From CBCYMI01 sp965183855 (lineage in GTDB: Bacteria > Pseudomonadota > Alphaproteobacteria > Caulobacterales > Maricaulaceae), in contig CBCYMI010000007.1 of assembly GCA_965183855.1 (NCBI GenBank), positions 1 to 16,280 of the forward strand: 16,280 nucleotides of DNA, read 5' to 3'. Positions 6,315 to 13,798 of the stretch are shown piece after piece (the first letter of the stretch is position 1; every line of letters starts with the position of its first letter). The notes beneath the pieces are model-generated. The model saw only the letters and a program-made list of their open reading frames with translations. It made no database searches and was not told the origin of the DNA. The translations under genes and the position numbers were made by a program.

Positions 6315-8234
6315 TTAGTCCAAATCTGGCGGTTTCGCTTCATTAACCAAAAGGCTAATTGCTTGCTCAACAGAGCATGTTTGTTGAACCGCTTGCGCTC
6401 CTAATCTTCTTAAGGTAATCGTATGATTTTCTGCTTCTTTTTTACCAAGAATTGCAATCACAGGGATTTTTGCATGAGAATGCTCTCTAATTTTATAACT
6501 GATTTTTTCATTTCTACAATCTAGCTCAACACGTAACCCTGCATTTTGGAATTGTTCTTTAAGCATCATTGCATCTTCATTGACGTCTGAGGTCACCGTC
6601 GCAATTACATTTTGAACCGGTGCTAGCCAAAGCGGAAATTTTCCTTCATAATGTTCAATCAGAATACCAATAAATCTCTCCATTGATCCTAAAATCGCAC
6701 GATGAAGCATAACAGGTCTGTGCTTTTGTCCATCTTCACCTGTATAACTTGCATTCAAACGTTCTGGTAAAACAAAATCCAGTTGGTGCGTTCCACATTG
6801 CCATTCTCTTCCAACCGCATCTTTTAGAATGAATTCCAACTTTGGACCATAAAAAGCACCATCTCCTGGATTAAGTTCCATTTCAAGCCCCGTTGCATCC
6901 ATCGCTTTTTTAAGTGCGGCTTCTGCCTGATCCCACACTTCATCAGAACCAGCTCTTATTTCTGGTCGATCTGAAAATCTGATTTTGACCTCGTCAAATC
7001 CTAAATCTGAATAAACAAGCTTTAATAAATCAATAAATTTTTTTGTCTCTTCAGTAATTTGATCTTGTGTACAGAAAATATGTGCATCATCTTGCGTAAA
7101 TCCTCTAACTCGCATCAATCCATGCAATGCCCCTGATGGCTCATTACGATGACACGCTCCAAACTCTGCCATTCTTAACGGTAAATCTCTGTATGATTTT
7201 TGACCCTGTTTAAAAATCTGAACATGAGCAGGACAATTCATAGGTTTAATTGCCTGAATTTCATCTTCTGACTGAATAGTATACATATGCTCTGAAAATT
7301 TATCCCAATGTCCAGATTCTTCCCATAAATGGCGATCAATCAGCAAAGGAGTTTTAACCTCAATATATCCTGCCTGCTCTAACCTTCTTCTCATATAGCT
7401 TTCCAAAGCCAACCAAATAGACCAACCTTTCCGATGCCAGAAAATCATCCCTTTTGCTTCTTCCTGAACATGAAAAAGATCCATGCTCTGTCCCAATTTT
7501 CTATGATCCCTTCTTTCTGCTTCTGCCAAACGGAATAAATAATCATCTAATTCCTGTTTGGTTTTCCATGCTGTACCGTAAATTCTTTGCAATTGTGCAT
7601 TTTTTGCATCTCCTCGCCAATAAGCGCCAGCAACTTTCATAAGTTTAATCGCAGATCCTATCTTGCCCGTTGAAGGCAAATGAGGACCACGGCATAAATC
7701 AAACCAGTCTCCCTGTTTGTAAATTGTAATTATTTCCTCTTCAGGAAGATCCCTGATTAATTCTGCCTTGTACTGCTCTCCCATTTCCGTAAAGGTTTGA
7801 ATAGCTTTTTCTCTATCCCAGACTTCTCGTATAAAAGGCTCATTTTTTTGAATGATTTCATGCATTCTCTGTTCGATTTTTTCTAAATCCTCTGTTGAAA
7901 AAGGAGTTTGAGATGCAAAATCATAATAAAACCCATCTTCAATTGCAGGACCAATGGTCACCTGAGTTCCTGGAAATAATTCCTGAACAGCCTGAGCCAT
8001 AACATGGGCAGCATCATGACGAATAACCTGTAAAACTTCCTTGTCCTGTCTCATTAGAATTCTGATATCTGCATCATGATTAACAGGAAACCTTAAATCT
8101 TTTAATTCACCATTTATTTCTATTAAAACTGCTTTTTTTACAAGAGATTTAGAAATAGAATCAGCGATTTCATATCCGGTAATCCCTTTATTATACTCCT
8201 GTTTTCGTCCATCTGGAAACGTTAAACTTATCAT
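6315..8234 (-). CDS. thrS: Threonyl-tRNA synthetase
   Basis: Charges tRNA-Thr with threonine and edits Ser-tRNA-Thr. The 639-residue protein matches the E. coli length. An N-terminal TGS domain covers about 1-61. The editing domain shows RHDAAHV (His73, His77) and CRGPH (Cys181, His185). The class II core shows motif 2 around FGACHRNEPSGALHGLMRVRGF. The zinc ligands Cys334 (MNCPAH), His385 (DDAHIF) and His511 (MLHRAILGS) are at the same numbers as in the E. coli enzyme. The C-terminal anticodon-binding domain starts near 535. AGGAA lies about 8 nt before the ATG, and TTGACT further upstream could be part of a promoter. yidD lies 174 bp upstream on the same strand, an adjacency common in alphaproteobacteria. 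Confidence 0.98.
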   Translation of the reverse strand: MISLTFPDGRKQEYNKGITGYEIADSISKSLVKKAVLIEINGELKDLRFPVNHDADIRILMRQDKEVLQVIRHDAAHVMAQAVQELFPGTQVTIGPAIEDGFYYDFASQTPFSTEDLEKIEQRMHEIIQKNEPFIREVWDREKAIQTFTEMGEQYKAELIRDLPEEEIITIYKQGDWFDLCRGPHLPSTGKIGSAIKLMKVAGAYWRGDAKNAQLQRIYGTAWKTKQELDDYLFRLAEAERRDHRKLGQSMDLFHVQEEAKGMIFWHRKGWSIWLALESYMRRRLEQAGYIEVKTPLLIDRHLWEESGHWDKFSEHMYTIQSEDEIQAIKPMNCPAHVQIFKQGQKSYRDLPLRMAEFGACHRNEPSGALHGLMRVRGFTQDDAHIFCTQDQITEETKKFIDLLKLVYSDLGFDEVKIRFSDRPEIRAGSDEVWDQAEAALKKAMDATGLEMELNPGDGAFYGPKLEFILKDAVGREWQCGTHQLDFVLPERLNASYTGEDGQKHRPVMLHRAILGSMERFIGILIEHYEGKFPLWLAPVQNVIATVTSDVNEDAMMLKEQFQNAGLRVELDCRNEKISYKIREHSHAKIPVIAILGKKEAENHTITLRRLGAQAVQQTCSVEQAISLLVNEAKPPDLD

Positions 8235-8330
8235 TAAAATATTTCCTGTTCCTTTTATGATCCAACATGCTTAAGTCAAAAACAATATCTCAATTAACCC
8301 AAGCATATGATTTGAGCTCTTCCCTTTAAT

Positions 8331-8370
8331 TTATATTTCATTATCTCTATATATATTTCATTATCTCTAT
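8331..8370. repeat. Tandem duplication of a 20-bp unit in the yidD-thrS spacer
   Basis: Copies at 8331-8350 and 8351-8370 are identical except at one position (core TATTTCATTATCTCTAT). The end of the second copy, ATCTCTAT (8363-8370), pairs with ATAGAGAT at 8383-8390 to form an 8-bp hairpin in what would be the thrS leader. Confidence 0.8.
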
Positions 8371-8408
8371 CGTATCCTTTATATAGAGATCTAAATCCTG
8401 TTTATCAA

Positions 8409-8666
8409 TCAGCCCTTTTTTGAGCAAATCTTATTTTGAATTTCATCTTCTCTTTCGGGAACAGGATCATATCCCAACCCCCCACCAGGTCTACACCTTA
8501 AAATTCTTTTTATGCCTAAAGCAAATCCTTTTATCAAACCAAATCTTTTCAGAGATATAGCCATATAGTCTGAACAACTTGGCTGATAACGACAAGATTG
8601 TCCTATGAAAGGAGACAGCCCTATTTTATAAAGCGCATGTAAAATAGTTATGATTGTCGCAAACAT
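8409..8666 (-). CDS. yidD: Membrane protein insertion efficiency factor YidD
   Basis: Small membrane-associated protein that aids insertion of inner-membrane proteins, probably with YidC. The 85 residues carry the family signature: YKIGLSPFIGQSCRYQPSCS (13-32) with its two conserved Cys, then Y...A....G..KG, RILRCRPGGGLGYDPVP (54-70). The N-terminal hydrophobic stretch probably forms an amphipathic membrane helix. A weak GGA lies before the ATG. In many alphaproteobacteria yidD is flanked by thrS on one side and by a NifU-like scaffold gene on the other. Here thrS is kept, while a scaffold of that type lies at 12966, about 4.3 kb away on the other strand. Confidence 0.95.
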   Translation of the reverse strand: MFATIITILHALYKIGLSPFIGQSCRYQPSCSDYMAISLKRFGLIKGFALGIKRILRCRPGGGLGYDPVPEREDEIQNKICSKKG

Positions 8667-9150
8667 GATTTTTCCAATTTATAATTGTTTCTTTTAATGA
8701 GAAATCTCAATACTTCTCAATTATTCTTCAATCTAGTTATGAAGAAGGATTATATTATTAAAGTAATGATTTTCAATGTCAGCCTACTCTTTTAGGTTCA
8801 AAATACACATTCAATACATCTATCAAGATTTCAGATGCACTATAAATAGCATTTAATATGGGTTTTACATTCTAAATATAATTTTAAACCTCAGTCAAGA
8901 TAGAATTCAACTCCCAGAAAACCATAATTTTACTTAAAAAGCAGACCACGTCTTTCATATAATGTAAAGAGATAGGTTAAGGTGTTGGAGTGGAATTTAT
9001 CACATTATTTTGATTATCTAAAAATAATGCTAAACACAATATAGAGGCTTAAATATATCAATATTAGCGATCTTGAGAAATTCGTTAGGCTCTAATATGT
9101 CTCTATCAAAATTCCAAAAAGAGAATAGTTATACATAGTTATACAATGCT
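8667..9150. other. 484-bp non-coding stretch between the histidine kinase gene and yidD
   Basis: No gene is supported. A plus-strand TATAAT (8958-8963) has a marginal -35 (TTAAAA, spacer 18) but no reading frame after it. A perfect 9-bp hairpin CATTATTTT/AAAATAATG (9003-9011 with 9021-9029) follows without a U-tract. A 10-bp tandem repeat lies next to the kinase stop codon. A TGTTGGAG sequence near 8982 also occurs in the other large gap. Confidence 0.45.
9125..9144. repeat. Perfect tandem duplication of 10 bp
   Basis: ATAGTTATAC occurs twice head to tail, ending 6 bp before the stop codon of the kinase gene (minus strand). Confidence 0.8.
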
Positions 9151-10986
9151 TTATTTAGCTTTCTTGGGTTTCATAACAGGCAAAATCAAAGCGATATGCG
9201 TTCCTTTTCCAAGTTCGCTATCAATCATAAACTCGCCTTTATGCATCATAACCAATTGTTTAACTAAAGACAATCCAAGCCCAGAACTTCGGACATCATT
9301 ATTAGAACGGTTTTTAGCCTGCTCATAAGGAGAGCCTATTCTTTTAATTTCTTCTTGGGATAATCCAATTCCTGTATCCCAAATATTAATTACAACCTTG
9401 TTGTTGCCCTTATCTTCGAGATTAATACGAACCTCACCATTCTCTTCTGTATACTTTATGGCATTGGATAATAAATTAAGAATGATTTGACGGCATGCGG
9501 TTCTATCAGCAGAGATTTCTATGGATTTTCCCTGATACTTATTAATTAATTTAATTTTTTTATCCTTAGCACTCGACCGTAACATGCCCGTACAGCTTTC
9601 CACCAAGATTTTAATATCAAATAATTCATAATTTAAAATATATTTGTTTGCTTCAATTTTTGACAAATCCAGAACATCTCCAATTAAGTCAAGCAAATGC
9701 CTCCCACTTGTATAGGTCATGTCAATATAATCAGAATATTGGTCTGGGATAGGACCAAACAAACGTGTCTTCATGATTTCAGAAAAACCAATAATCGCAT
9801 TTAAAGGGGTTCTTAATTCATGGCTCATATTGGCAAGATATTCGGTCTTTGATTGTGCATCCAAAAGAGCCTGATCACGTTCTTTCATTAATCTTAAAAC
9901 ATCCTTTTCATGGGTTAAGAATAAAAGATATTCCTGATTAGAATAGATTTTCAAAAACGCCTTAATCTGCAAAGCCTTTTGTTCTTTTATTGTAAAATTA
10001 TATTCCCTGCCTTGAAAGTTCTCAAAGTCAGATGTTTGAATATCGTTCTGAAACTGCTCAAAGCCAGAAAAATATTGTTGCATTAAATTTGTAATAAATA
10101 TTAAAACTTCTTCCTCTGTTCCAGTTATTTGATCATTTTTTTTTCTTAACACATGATATAATTCCCGTACTTTCTTTCCTTTAGGATCACTTCCGTAAAC
10201 AAAGGCGATAGATTTTATAAAAAAGTCCAGTGTTTTTGGTTTAATCTGTGAAATTTTACCTTCACGATCAAAGATAATCTTTCCAGCCTCCTCAAGAAAA
10301 TGATCTGTTTTTTTTAATGGATTGCGTTTGGAAATTCTGTTTTTTTCAAAAACAGGTTGAAATAATTTATCTTGCCTAATCCAATTTAGAATTTGGACTT
10401 CCTTCAGTGCAAGAATATTAAACAAAAAGAAACTTGCAAAAACAATAAAAAATAAAATAAAAATAATATCTATGTTCGAAGCTGTAGGAAAAGAAGTGTT
10501 TGTAGAAAACAGATCAGAAAGTGGAGAAAAAACTACCAAAAGGCTTAAACTGGAAAAGGTGATGATCGCAAAAATTGTGACCTCAACAGAAGTTTGAACT
10601 TTTCCAAATCCTAAAGCAGAAACAGGAACCATCATAAAAATAGCAAGCGTTACAATATGATAAAATCCAATAATCATTGAGGCAGCAAGACCTATGATCA
10701 ACCATAATAATGAAACAAGATTTGCAGACCAGGATTTAGTATAGATTGCCATAAACAGGGCTATCAATGCAGGAAAAACAAAAACAATTGCCTCTCCTGC
10801 ACTAAACATAAAAAGGTCTGAATCGTTTGATTTTAAAATTACAGCACATGAGATAATGAATAAAATCCAACTTATATTTGCAACCAACACAAAGAATCTG
10901 GAAAGAGAATTGAACCGAAATGACACTTTTTCTTTTTCGTGGTCTCTATTTTCTTTGGGAGGGTTTTTTAAACTCGATACGCGCAT
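9151..10986 (-). CDS. Membrane-bound sensor histidine kinase, orphan
   Basis: Two-component sensor kinase of 611 residues. The N-terminal third (about 30-192) has around six hydrophobic segments with short loops, so the sensor is largely buried in the membrane. Residues about 230-360 form a soluble, possibly degenerate PAS-like linker. The HisKA domain has the phosphorylated His389 in NMSHELRTPLNAIIGFSE, then DLIGDVLDLSKIEAN. The HATPase shows an N-box with Asn504 and Asn508 (LNLLSNAIKYT), G1 DTGIGLS (537-543) and G2 SGLGLSLVK (568-576), all apparently intact. No response regulator gene is nearby. The HisKA wording resembles DivJ/PleC-type alphaproteobacterial kinases, and a multi-TM N-terminus recalls DivJ, but assignment to that pathway is only inference. 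GAGG lies 11 nt before the ATG. It is divergent from the lipoprotein gene at 11381. Confidence 0.92.
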   Translation of the reverse strand: MRVSSLKNPPKENRDHEKEKVSFRFNSLSRFFVLVANISWILFIISCAVILKSNDSDLFMFSAGEAIVFVFPALIALFMAIYTKSWSANLVSLLWLIIGLAASMIIGFYHIVTLAIFMMVPVSALGFGKVQTSVEVTIFAIITFSSLSLLVVFSPLSDLFSTNTSFPTASNIDIIFILFFIVFASFFLFNILALKEVQILNWIRQDKLFQPVFEKNRISKRNPLKKTDHFLEEAGKIIFDREGKISQIKPKTLDFFIKSIAFVYGSDPKGKKVRELYHVLRKKNDQITGTEEEVLIFITNLMQQYFSGFEQFQNDIQTSDFENFQGREYNFTIKEQKALQIKAFLKIYSNQEYLLFLTHEKDVLRLMKERDQALLDAQSKTEYLANMSHELRTPLNAIIGFSEIMKTRLFGPIPDQYSDYIDMTYTSGRHLLDLIGDVLDLSKIEANKYILNYELFDIKILVESCTGMLRSSAKDKKIKLINKYQGKSIEISADRTACRQIILNLLSNAIKYTEENGEVRINLEDKGNNKVVINIWDTGIGLSQEEIKRIGSPYEQAKNRSNNDVRSSGLGLSLVKQLVMMHKGEFMIDSELGKGTHIALILPVMKPKKAK

Positions 10987-11042
10987 TTAAACACAAACCT
11001 CATTTTAGTTAAATTTTATATCTTGCTTTCAAAATCACGGCA

Positions 11043-11060
11043 TCTTAATACATATTAAGA
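11043..11060. promoter_or_regulatory. 18-bp perfect palindrome, possible operator
   Basis: TCTTAATA and TATTAAGA are exact inverted copies separated by CA. The site lies 57 bp upstream of the histidine kinase start, a position suited to a dimeric regulator. The regulator is unknown. Confidence 0.4.
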
Positions 11061-11325
11061 ACTGGTTTTTTCAAATCTCTGATGCTTTTTATTAACCTTA
11101 AAAAAAAGCGTTTGGTATTTTACTGTCATTAAGGATCTGCTATAACTTAAACCCAAGCGTAATTTTGTTTTAAAATACCTCTAAATATATGGTTAATCAT
11201 GTTTTAATATTAGCAAAGCAATAATATGGCTTAAAAGCGTATAATACGAATCAAATAAAATACCCACTTGTTTTTTATTGTCTTGGTTTATTATATATGA
11301 TTCACTAGACCAAAAATATTATATT

Positions 11326-11354
11326 TTGCCTCTTCAATAGAGCTATTTTATAAT
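11326..11354 (+). promoter_or_regulatory. Sigma-70-type promoter for the cysteine-rich lipoprotein gene
   Basis: TTGCCT (11326-11331, 4 of 6 consensus) and TATAAT (11349-11354, 6 of 6) are 17 bp apart. Transcription would start near 11361, giving a short leader that contains the AAGGAG ribosome binding site at 11368-11373. Confidence 0.6.
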
Positions 11355-11380
11355 AAAGAGTATAACAAAGGAGACACCAG

Positions 11381-12397
11381 ATGCAATCAAATAAATTATT
11401 TTACCTAAAATATTCTTATTTTTTTTTACTTTTTCTTGCTCTGGTTGTGTCTATACTTCTTTTTGGTTGTGCTAAAGAAACAATAATCGAGCCAACCACC
11501 ACTCTTTCTCCAACGATTAAAATAACGCAACCCTATCAACCACAAGCGCATCTCTATCCTTTACATCAAGACCAACTTGTAACCTTGGCAGGAAAATATA
11601 TAAACTTTTTAGCCTCTCTTGACAAACATGCCTATCATAGGCCTCAAAATGATTATGAACTAAATAATACACTCAGAAAATTATCGAGCTATAAACCTGA
11701 TGAATTTGGGAAAACCTTTTTATCCTATCTTGCCATGACGCTTGCCAACAAAAAAACATTTGCTCAAAATGTATATAAAAAAGCAGGAGAAATGGGTAGA
11801 AACGAATTTGTCTCTAGTATTTATAATAACCCAGAATTTATTAAAAGCATTCCTGATTATCAGCAAGCACTGTCTGAAATTCAACAAGTTGCAAACTTGC
11901 AGATTAGTAATTTACATGTCTTGGCTAACCAGTATAAAAATTATGCATATCATCTACAAAAACAAAAATGGGCAAAAAAAATCGTTAAAAACAAAAGAGA
12001 CAATTTAGCTTATTTGCGATTTCCTCCAGGAATTTCTGTTTCACAAGCGAGCTTAAATGGAATTGCAAATGGAAATTCCTTTAATCGTCAATTAAACTCC
12101 TCATTAAATCAAGCCAGAGGCTTTCAGCAAAGCATCCCTAAAAATCGAGAACATCCAGCTTATGAAACTGTCATTAGATTATCTGCATTATGGCTTGTCG
12201 ATGCGTTAAATCCTGAAATGAATTCTTATATCTTATCTGTCTTAGGTTATTATAATCAAAATTTCTGTTTTAATTTTTCGAAAAAAAACCTTGCACAATG
12301 CATTGCCGCAGGACATTTTAAATATGAAGATGCCTATTGTATTTCAAAACATATTTTAAATGATTGTGCAAATTGTCTTGAAAAAATAAATAGATAA
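11381..12397 (+). CDS. Cysteine-rich lipoprotein of unknown function
   Basis: I do not recognise a characterised family. The 338-residue protein starts with a Lys/Tyr-containing segment and a long hydrophobic helix (about 11-28) ending in a good lipobox LFGC with Cys30, so it is probably a lipoprotein. A Thr/Pro-rich linker (34-55) follows. The body is mostly polar and helical-looking, with several Gln/Asn/Tyr-rich stretches. The C-terminal 50 residues contain five Cys (in NFCFNF, AQCIAA, AYCISK and DCANC), which could form disulfides in the periplasm or bind metal. A strong Shine-Dalgarno (AAGGAG) and a good promoter lie just upstream. The next gene, sufE, starts 59 bp after its stop on the same strand, so the two may be co-transcribed. 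Homologues in related bacteria are likely but I cannot name one. Confidence 0.85.
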   Translation: MQSNKLFYLKYSYFFLLFLALVVSILLFGCAKETIIEPTTTLSPTIKITQPYQPQAHLYPLHQDQLVTLAGKYINFLASLDKHAYHRPQNDYELNNTLRKLSSYKPDEFGKTFLSYLAMTLANKKTFAQNVYKKAGEMGRNEFVSSIYNNPEFIKSIPDYQQALSEIQQVANLQISNLHVLANQYKNYAYHLQKQKWAKKIVKNKRDNLAYLRFPPGISVSQASLNGIANGNSFNRQLNSSLNQARGFQQSIPKNREHPAYETVIRLSALWLVDALNPEMNSYILSVLGYYNQNFCFNFSKKNLAQCIAAGHFKYEDAYCISKHILNDCANCLEKINR

Positions 12398-12456
12398 GCA
12401 TTTCAATCCAATTATTAATAGATAACCATGACTTAAACTGATAAGTGATACTTCCT

Positions 12457-12873
12457 ATGACTGATGCACGCATTGAAGAAATTATAGAAGAATTTAGCTG
12501 GCTGGAAGATTGGGAAAACCGCTATGTACACCTAATTTCTCTGGGAAAGGCTTTACCTCCTATTTTGGATTTTGAACGTATAGAGAAAAACAAGGTCAAA
12601 GGATGTGTTAGTCAAGTCTGGCTTGTTTTTGATTACAAAAACAAAAACGAACTTGTTATCAGAGGAGATTCAGATGCGTTTATTGTTAAAGGATTAATTG
12701 CACTTTTAATTAGATTATACACGCATCGTCCACCGCAGGAAATCATCCAAATTAATGCACAAAAACTTTTTCAGGATTTAGGGCTCTCCCAACACCTTAC
12801 ACCACAAAGATCAAATGGTTTTTCTGCGATGAATACAAAAATTCATAAAAAAGCGCAGGAATTATTGAATTAA
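12457..12873 (+). CDS. sufE: Cysteine desulfuration protein SufE
   Basis: Accepts persulfide sulfur from the cysteine desulfurase SufS and passes it to Fe-S scaffold proteins. From the ATG at 12457 the product has 138 residues, the usual family length. The active cysteine lies in KGCVSQVWL (Cys50 from this start), the signature of SufE; IIEEFSWLEDWENRYVHLISLGKALP at the N-terminus is also typical (seen here in pieces), as are RGDSDAFIVKGLIALL and LGLSQHLTPQRSNGF. A GTG at 12445 would add four residues. Neither start has a clear ribosome binding site, and I prefer the ATG by family length. The gene lies between the lipoprotein gene and a NifU-like scaffold gene; the rest of a suf operon is not in the window. 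Confidence 0.95.
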   Translation: MTDARIEEIIEEFSWLEDWENRYVHLISLGKALPPILDFERIEKNKVKGCVSQVWLVFDYKNKNELVIRGDSDAFIVKGLIALLIRLYTHRPPQEIIQINAQKLFQDLGLSQHLTPQRSNGFSAMNTKIHKKAQELLN

Positions 12874-12965
12874 TACTTTTATCGGAGTAGACTTCGGAAA
12901 ACACGCTTTGCTGTCGCCAAAAACAGACAATGGACAGCTTTCAAGTAAAATCCATATAGATCAAT

Positions 12966-13418
12966 ATGAATCATAATTTATATAATATTGACATTTTATC
13001 TCTAGCTTCAAACATTCCTTTAATAGGATATTTAGAGCATGCAGATAGTCGCGCAAGAAAAGTCTCCAGATTATGTGGATCCTGGCATGAATCAGATGTT
13101 TGCATTCAAAATGGTCATATCTTAGATTTCCGCCAACGTCTGAAAGCCTGTGCATTGGGACAAGCTTCTGCATCTATTTTGGGAGAACAGATTTTAAATG
13201 CTTCCATTGAAGAGGTGATCCATGCTTTTATTGCTTTAAAAGCAATGCTGAAAGAAAAAGCTCCCCCACCAACAGGAAGGTTTGAAAGGCTTGCCCTGCT
13301 TAAATCTGTTTCTGACTACCCACAACGACATAGCTCAACTCTTCTAGCTTTTGAAACAGCATATCATGCACTTAAACAATTAAATTCTAAACATCATTTA
13401 ATGGATAAAGCATTCTAA
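12966..13418 (+). CDS. NifU/IscU-like iron-sulfur cluster scaffold protein
   Basis: A 150-residue protein related to the NifU N-terminal/IscU fold. VSRLCGSW (Cys37) matches the first IscU ligand region, and KACALGQASASIL (Cys62) matches the second Cys with its conserved small-residue helix. The third canonical Cys is replaced: the matching segment reads RHSSTLLAFE (121-130), with Ser. An additional Cys46 lies between the first two. To my knowledge alphaproteobacteria carry such proteins near yidD and often lack the third Cys, so it may be a divergent scaffold or sulfur carrier rather than a classical IscU. It follows sufE by 92 bp on the same strand, supporting a role in Fe-S assembly. No clear Shine-Dalgarno is visible. 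Confidence 0.85.
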   Translation: MNHNLYNIDILSLASNIPLIGYLEHADSRARKVSRLCGSWHESDVCIQNGHILDFRQRLKACALGQASASILGEQILNASIEEVIHAFIALKAMLKEKAPPPTGRFERLALLKSVSDYPQRHSSTLLAFETAYHALKQLNSKHHLMDKAF

Positions 13419-13688
13419 AGGTTTATTATACATTCTCTTATTGAAAAATCAGACCTTAATTATAAAATATAATGCTTGTTTTTCTCTACCTTCATCCCTT
13501 TTTATCAAGCCTTCTAACTCTCTAAATAAAGAAATCATTCTATTTCTGATTTTTATCTATTTTAAAATCAATATTGGACAAGCATAAAAAACTGCGCTAT
13601 GTGGCTTTTGAATACGATCAACAGGAATTTGATTTTATTGGGTGATGCAGCAAACAAATTAAGATAAATGGATTAGTAAAATAGAAGT

Positions 13689-13720
13689 TTGACAGCATCA
13701 TGATCTTGAACTCATATCAT
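13689..13720 (+). promoter_or_regulatory. Probable atpD promoter
   Basis: A perfect -35 TTGACA lies at 13689-13694. The -10 is less certain: TCATAT with a 17-bp spacer (13712-13717), or TATCAT with a 20-bp spacer (13715-13720). The atpD start is about 80 bp downstream. Confidence 0.4.
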
Positions 13721-13727
13721 GATCATG
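13699..13727. promoter_or_regulatory. Inverted repeat around the atpD promoter
   Basis: CATGATC (13699-13705) and GATCATG (13721-13727) are exact inverted copies flanking the proposed -10 region. ATCATGATC also occurs twice as a direct repeat 19 bp apart. It could be an operator or simply a hairpin. Confidence 0.35.
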
Positions 13728-13798
13728 TAAAACTATACAAATCATCCAAAGATGATATGGATTTGATGAATTGAAAAAATAGGGAAATAACAAATATT

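Larger units (their letters stand above)
10987..11380. other. 394-bp divergent intergenic region
   Basis: This is the switch point between the all-minus and all-plus halves of the window. It holds the start signals of both the kinase gene and the lipoprotein gene, an 18-bp palindrome near the kinase and a good plus-strand promoter near the lipoprotein. No reading frame is supported. Confidence 0.6.
13419..13798. other. 380-bp non-coding stretch upstream of atpD
   Basis: It contains a weak AT-only hairpin followed by T-rich sequence (13459-13486), which could end the sufE-scaffold transcript. It also holds a 24-codon open stretch without ATG (13574-13645), a probable atpD promoter with an inverted repeat (13689-13727), and a 6-bp hairpin ATCATC/GATGAT (13741-13756) just before atpD. 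No atpG remnant was recognised. Confidence 0.5.

Noticed and set aside
6182..6370. A 62-codon minus-strand frame at the end of thrS
   Set aside because: It starts inside the thrS C-terminus in another frame, has no ribosome binding site, and its sequence is low complexity.
8235..8408. T-box or threonine attenuator upstream of thrS
   Set aside because: No T-box sequence (TGGNACCGCG-like) and no threonine-rich leader peptide are visible; the hairpin there comes from the 20-bp repeat.
9125..9144. TTATAC repeats as DnaA boxes
   Set aside because: TTATACATA and TTATACAAT each differ from the DnaA consensus at two or more positions and are fully explained by a 10-bp duplication.
10987..11380. Strand switch as a replication origin
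   Set aside because: Genes point away from this region, but I see no cluster of DnaA boxes (TTATCCACA-like) and no dnaA, parAB or gidA nearby. A divergent promoter region explains it.
12869..12976. A 35-codon open frame between sufE and the scaffold gene
   Set aside because: It lacks ATG or GTG, overlaps the scaffold start, and matches nothing I recognise; a frame this length is expected by chance.
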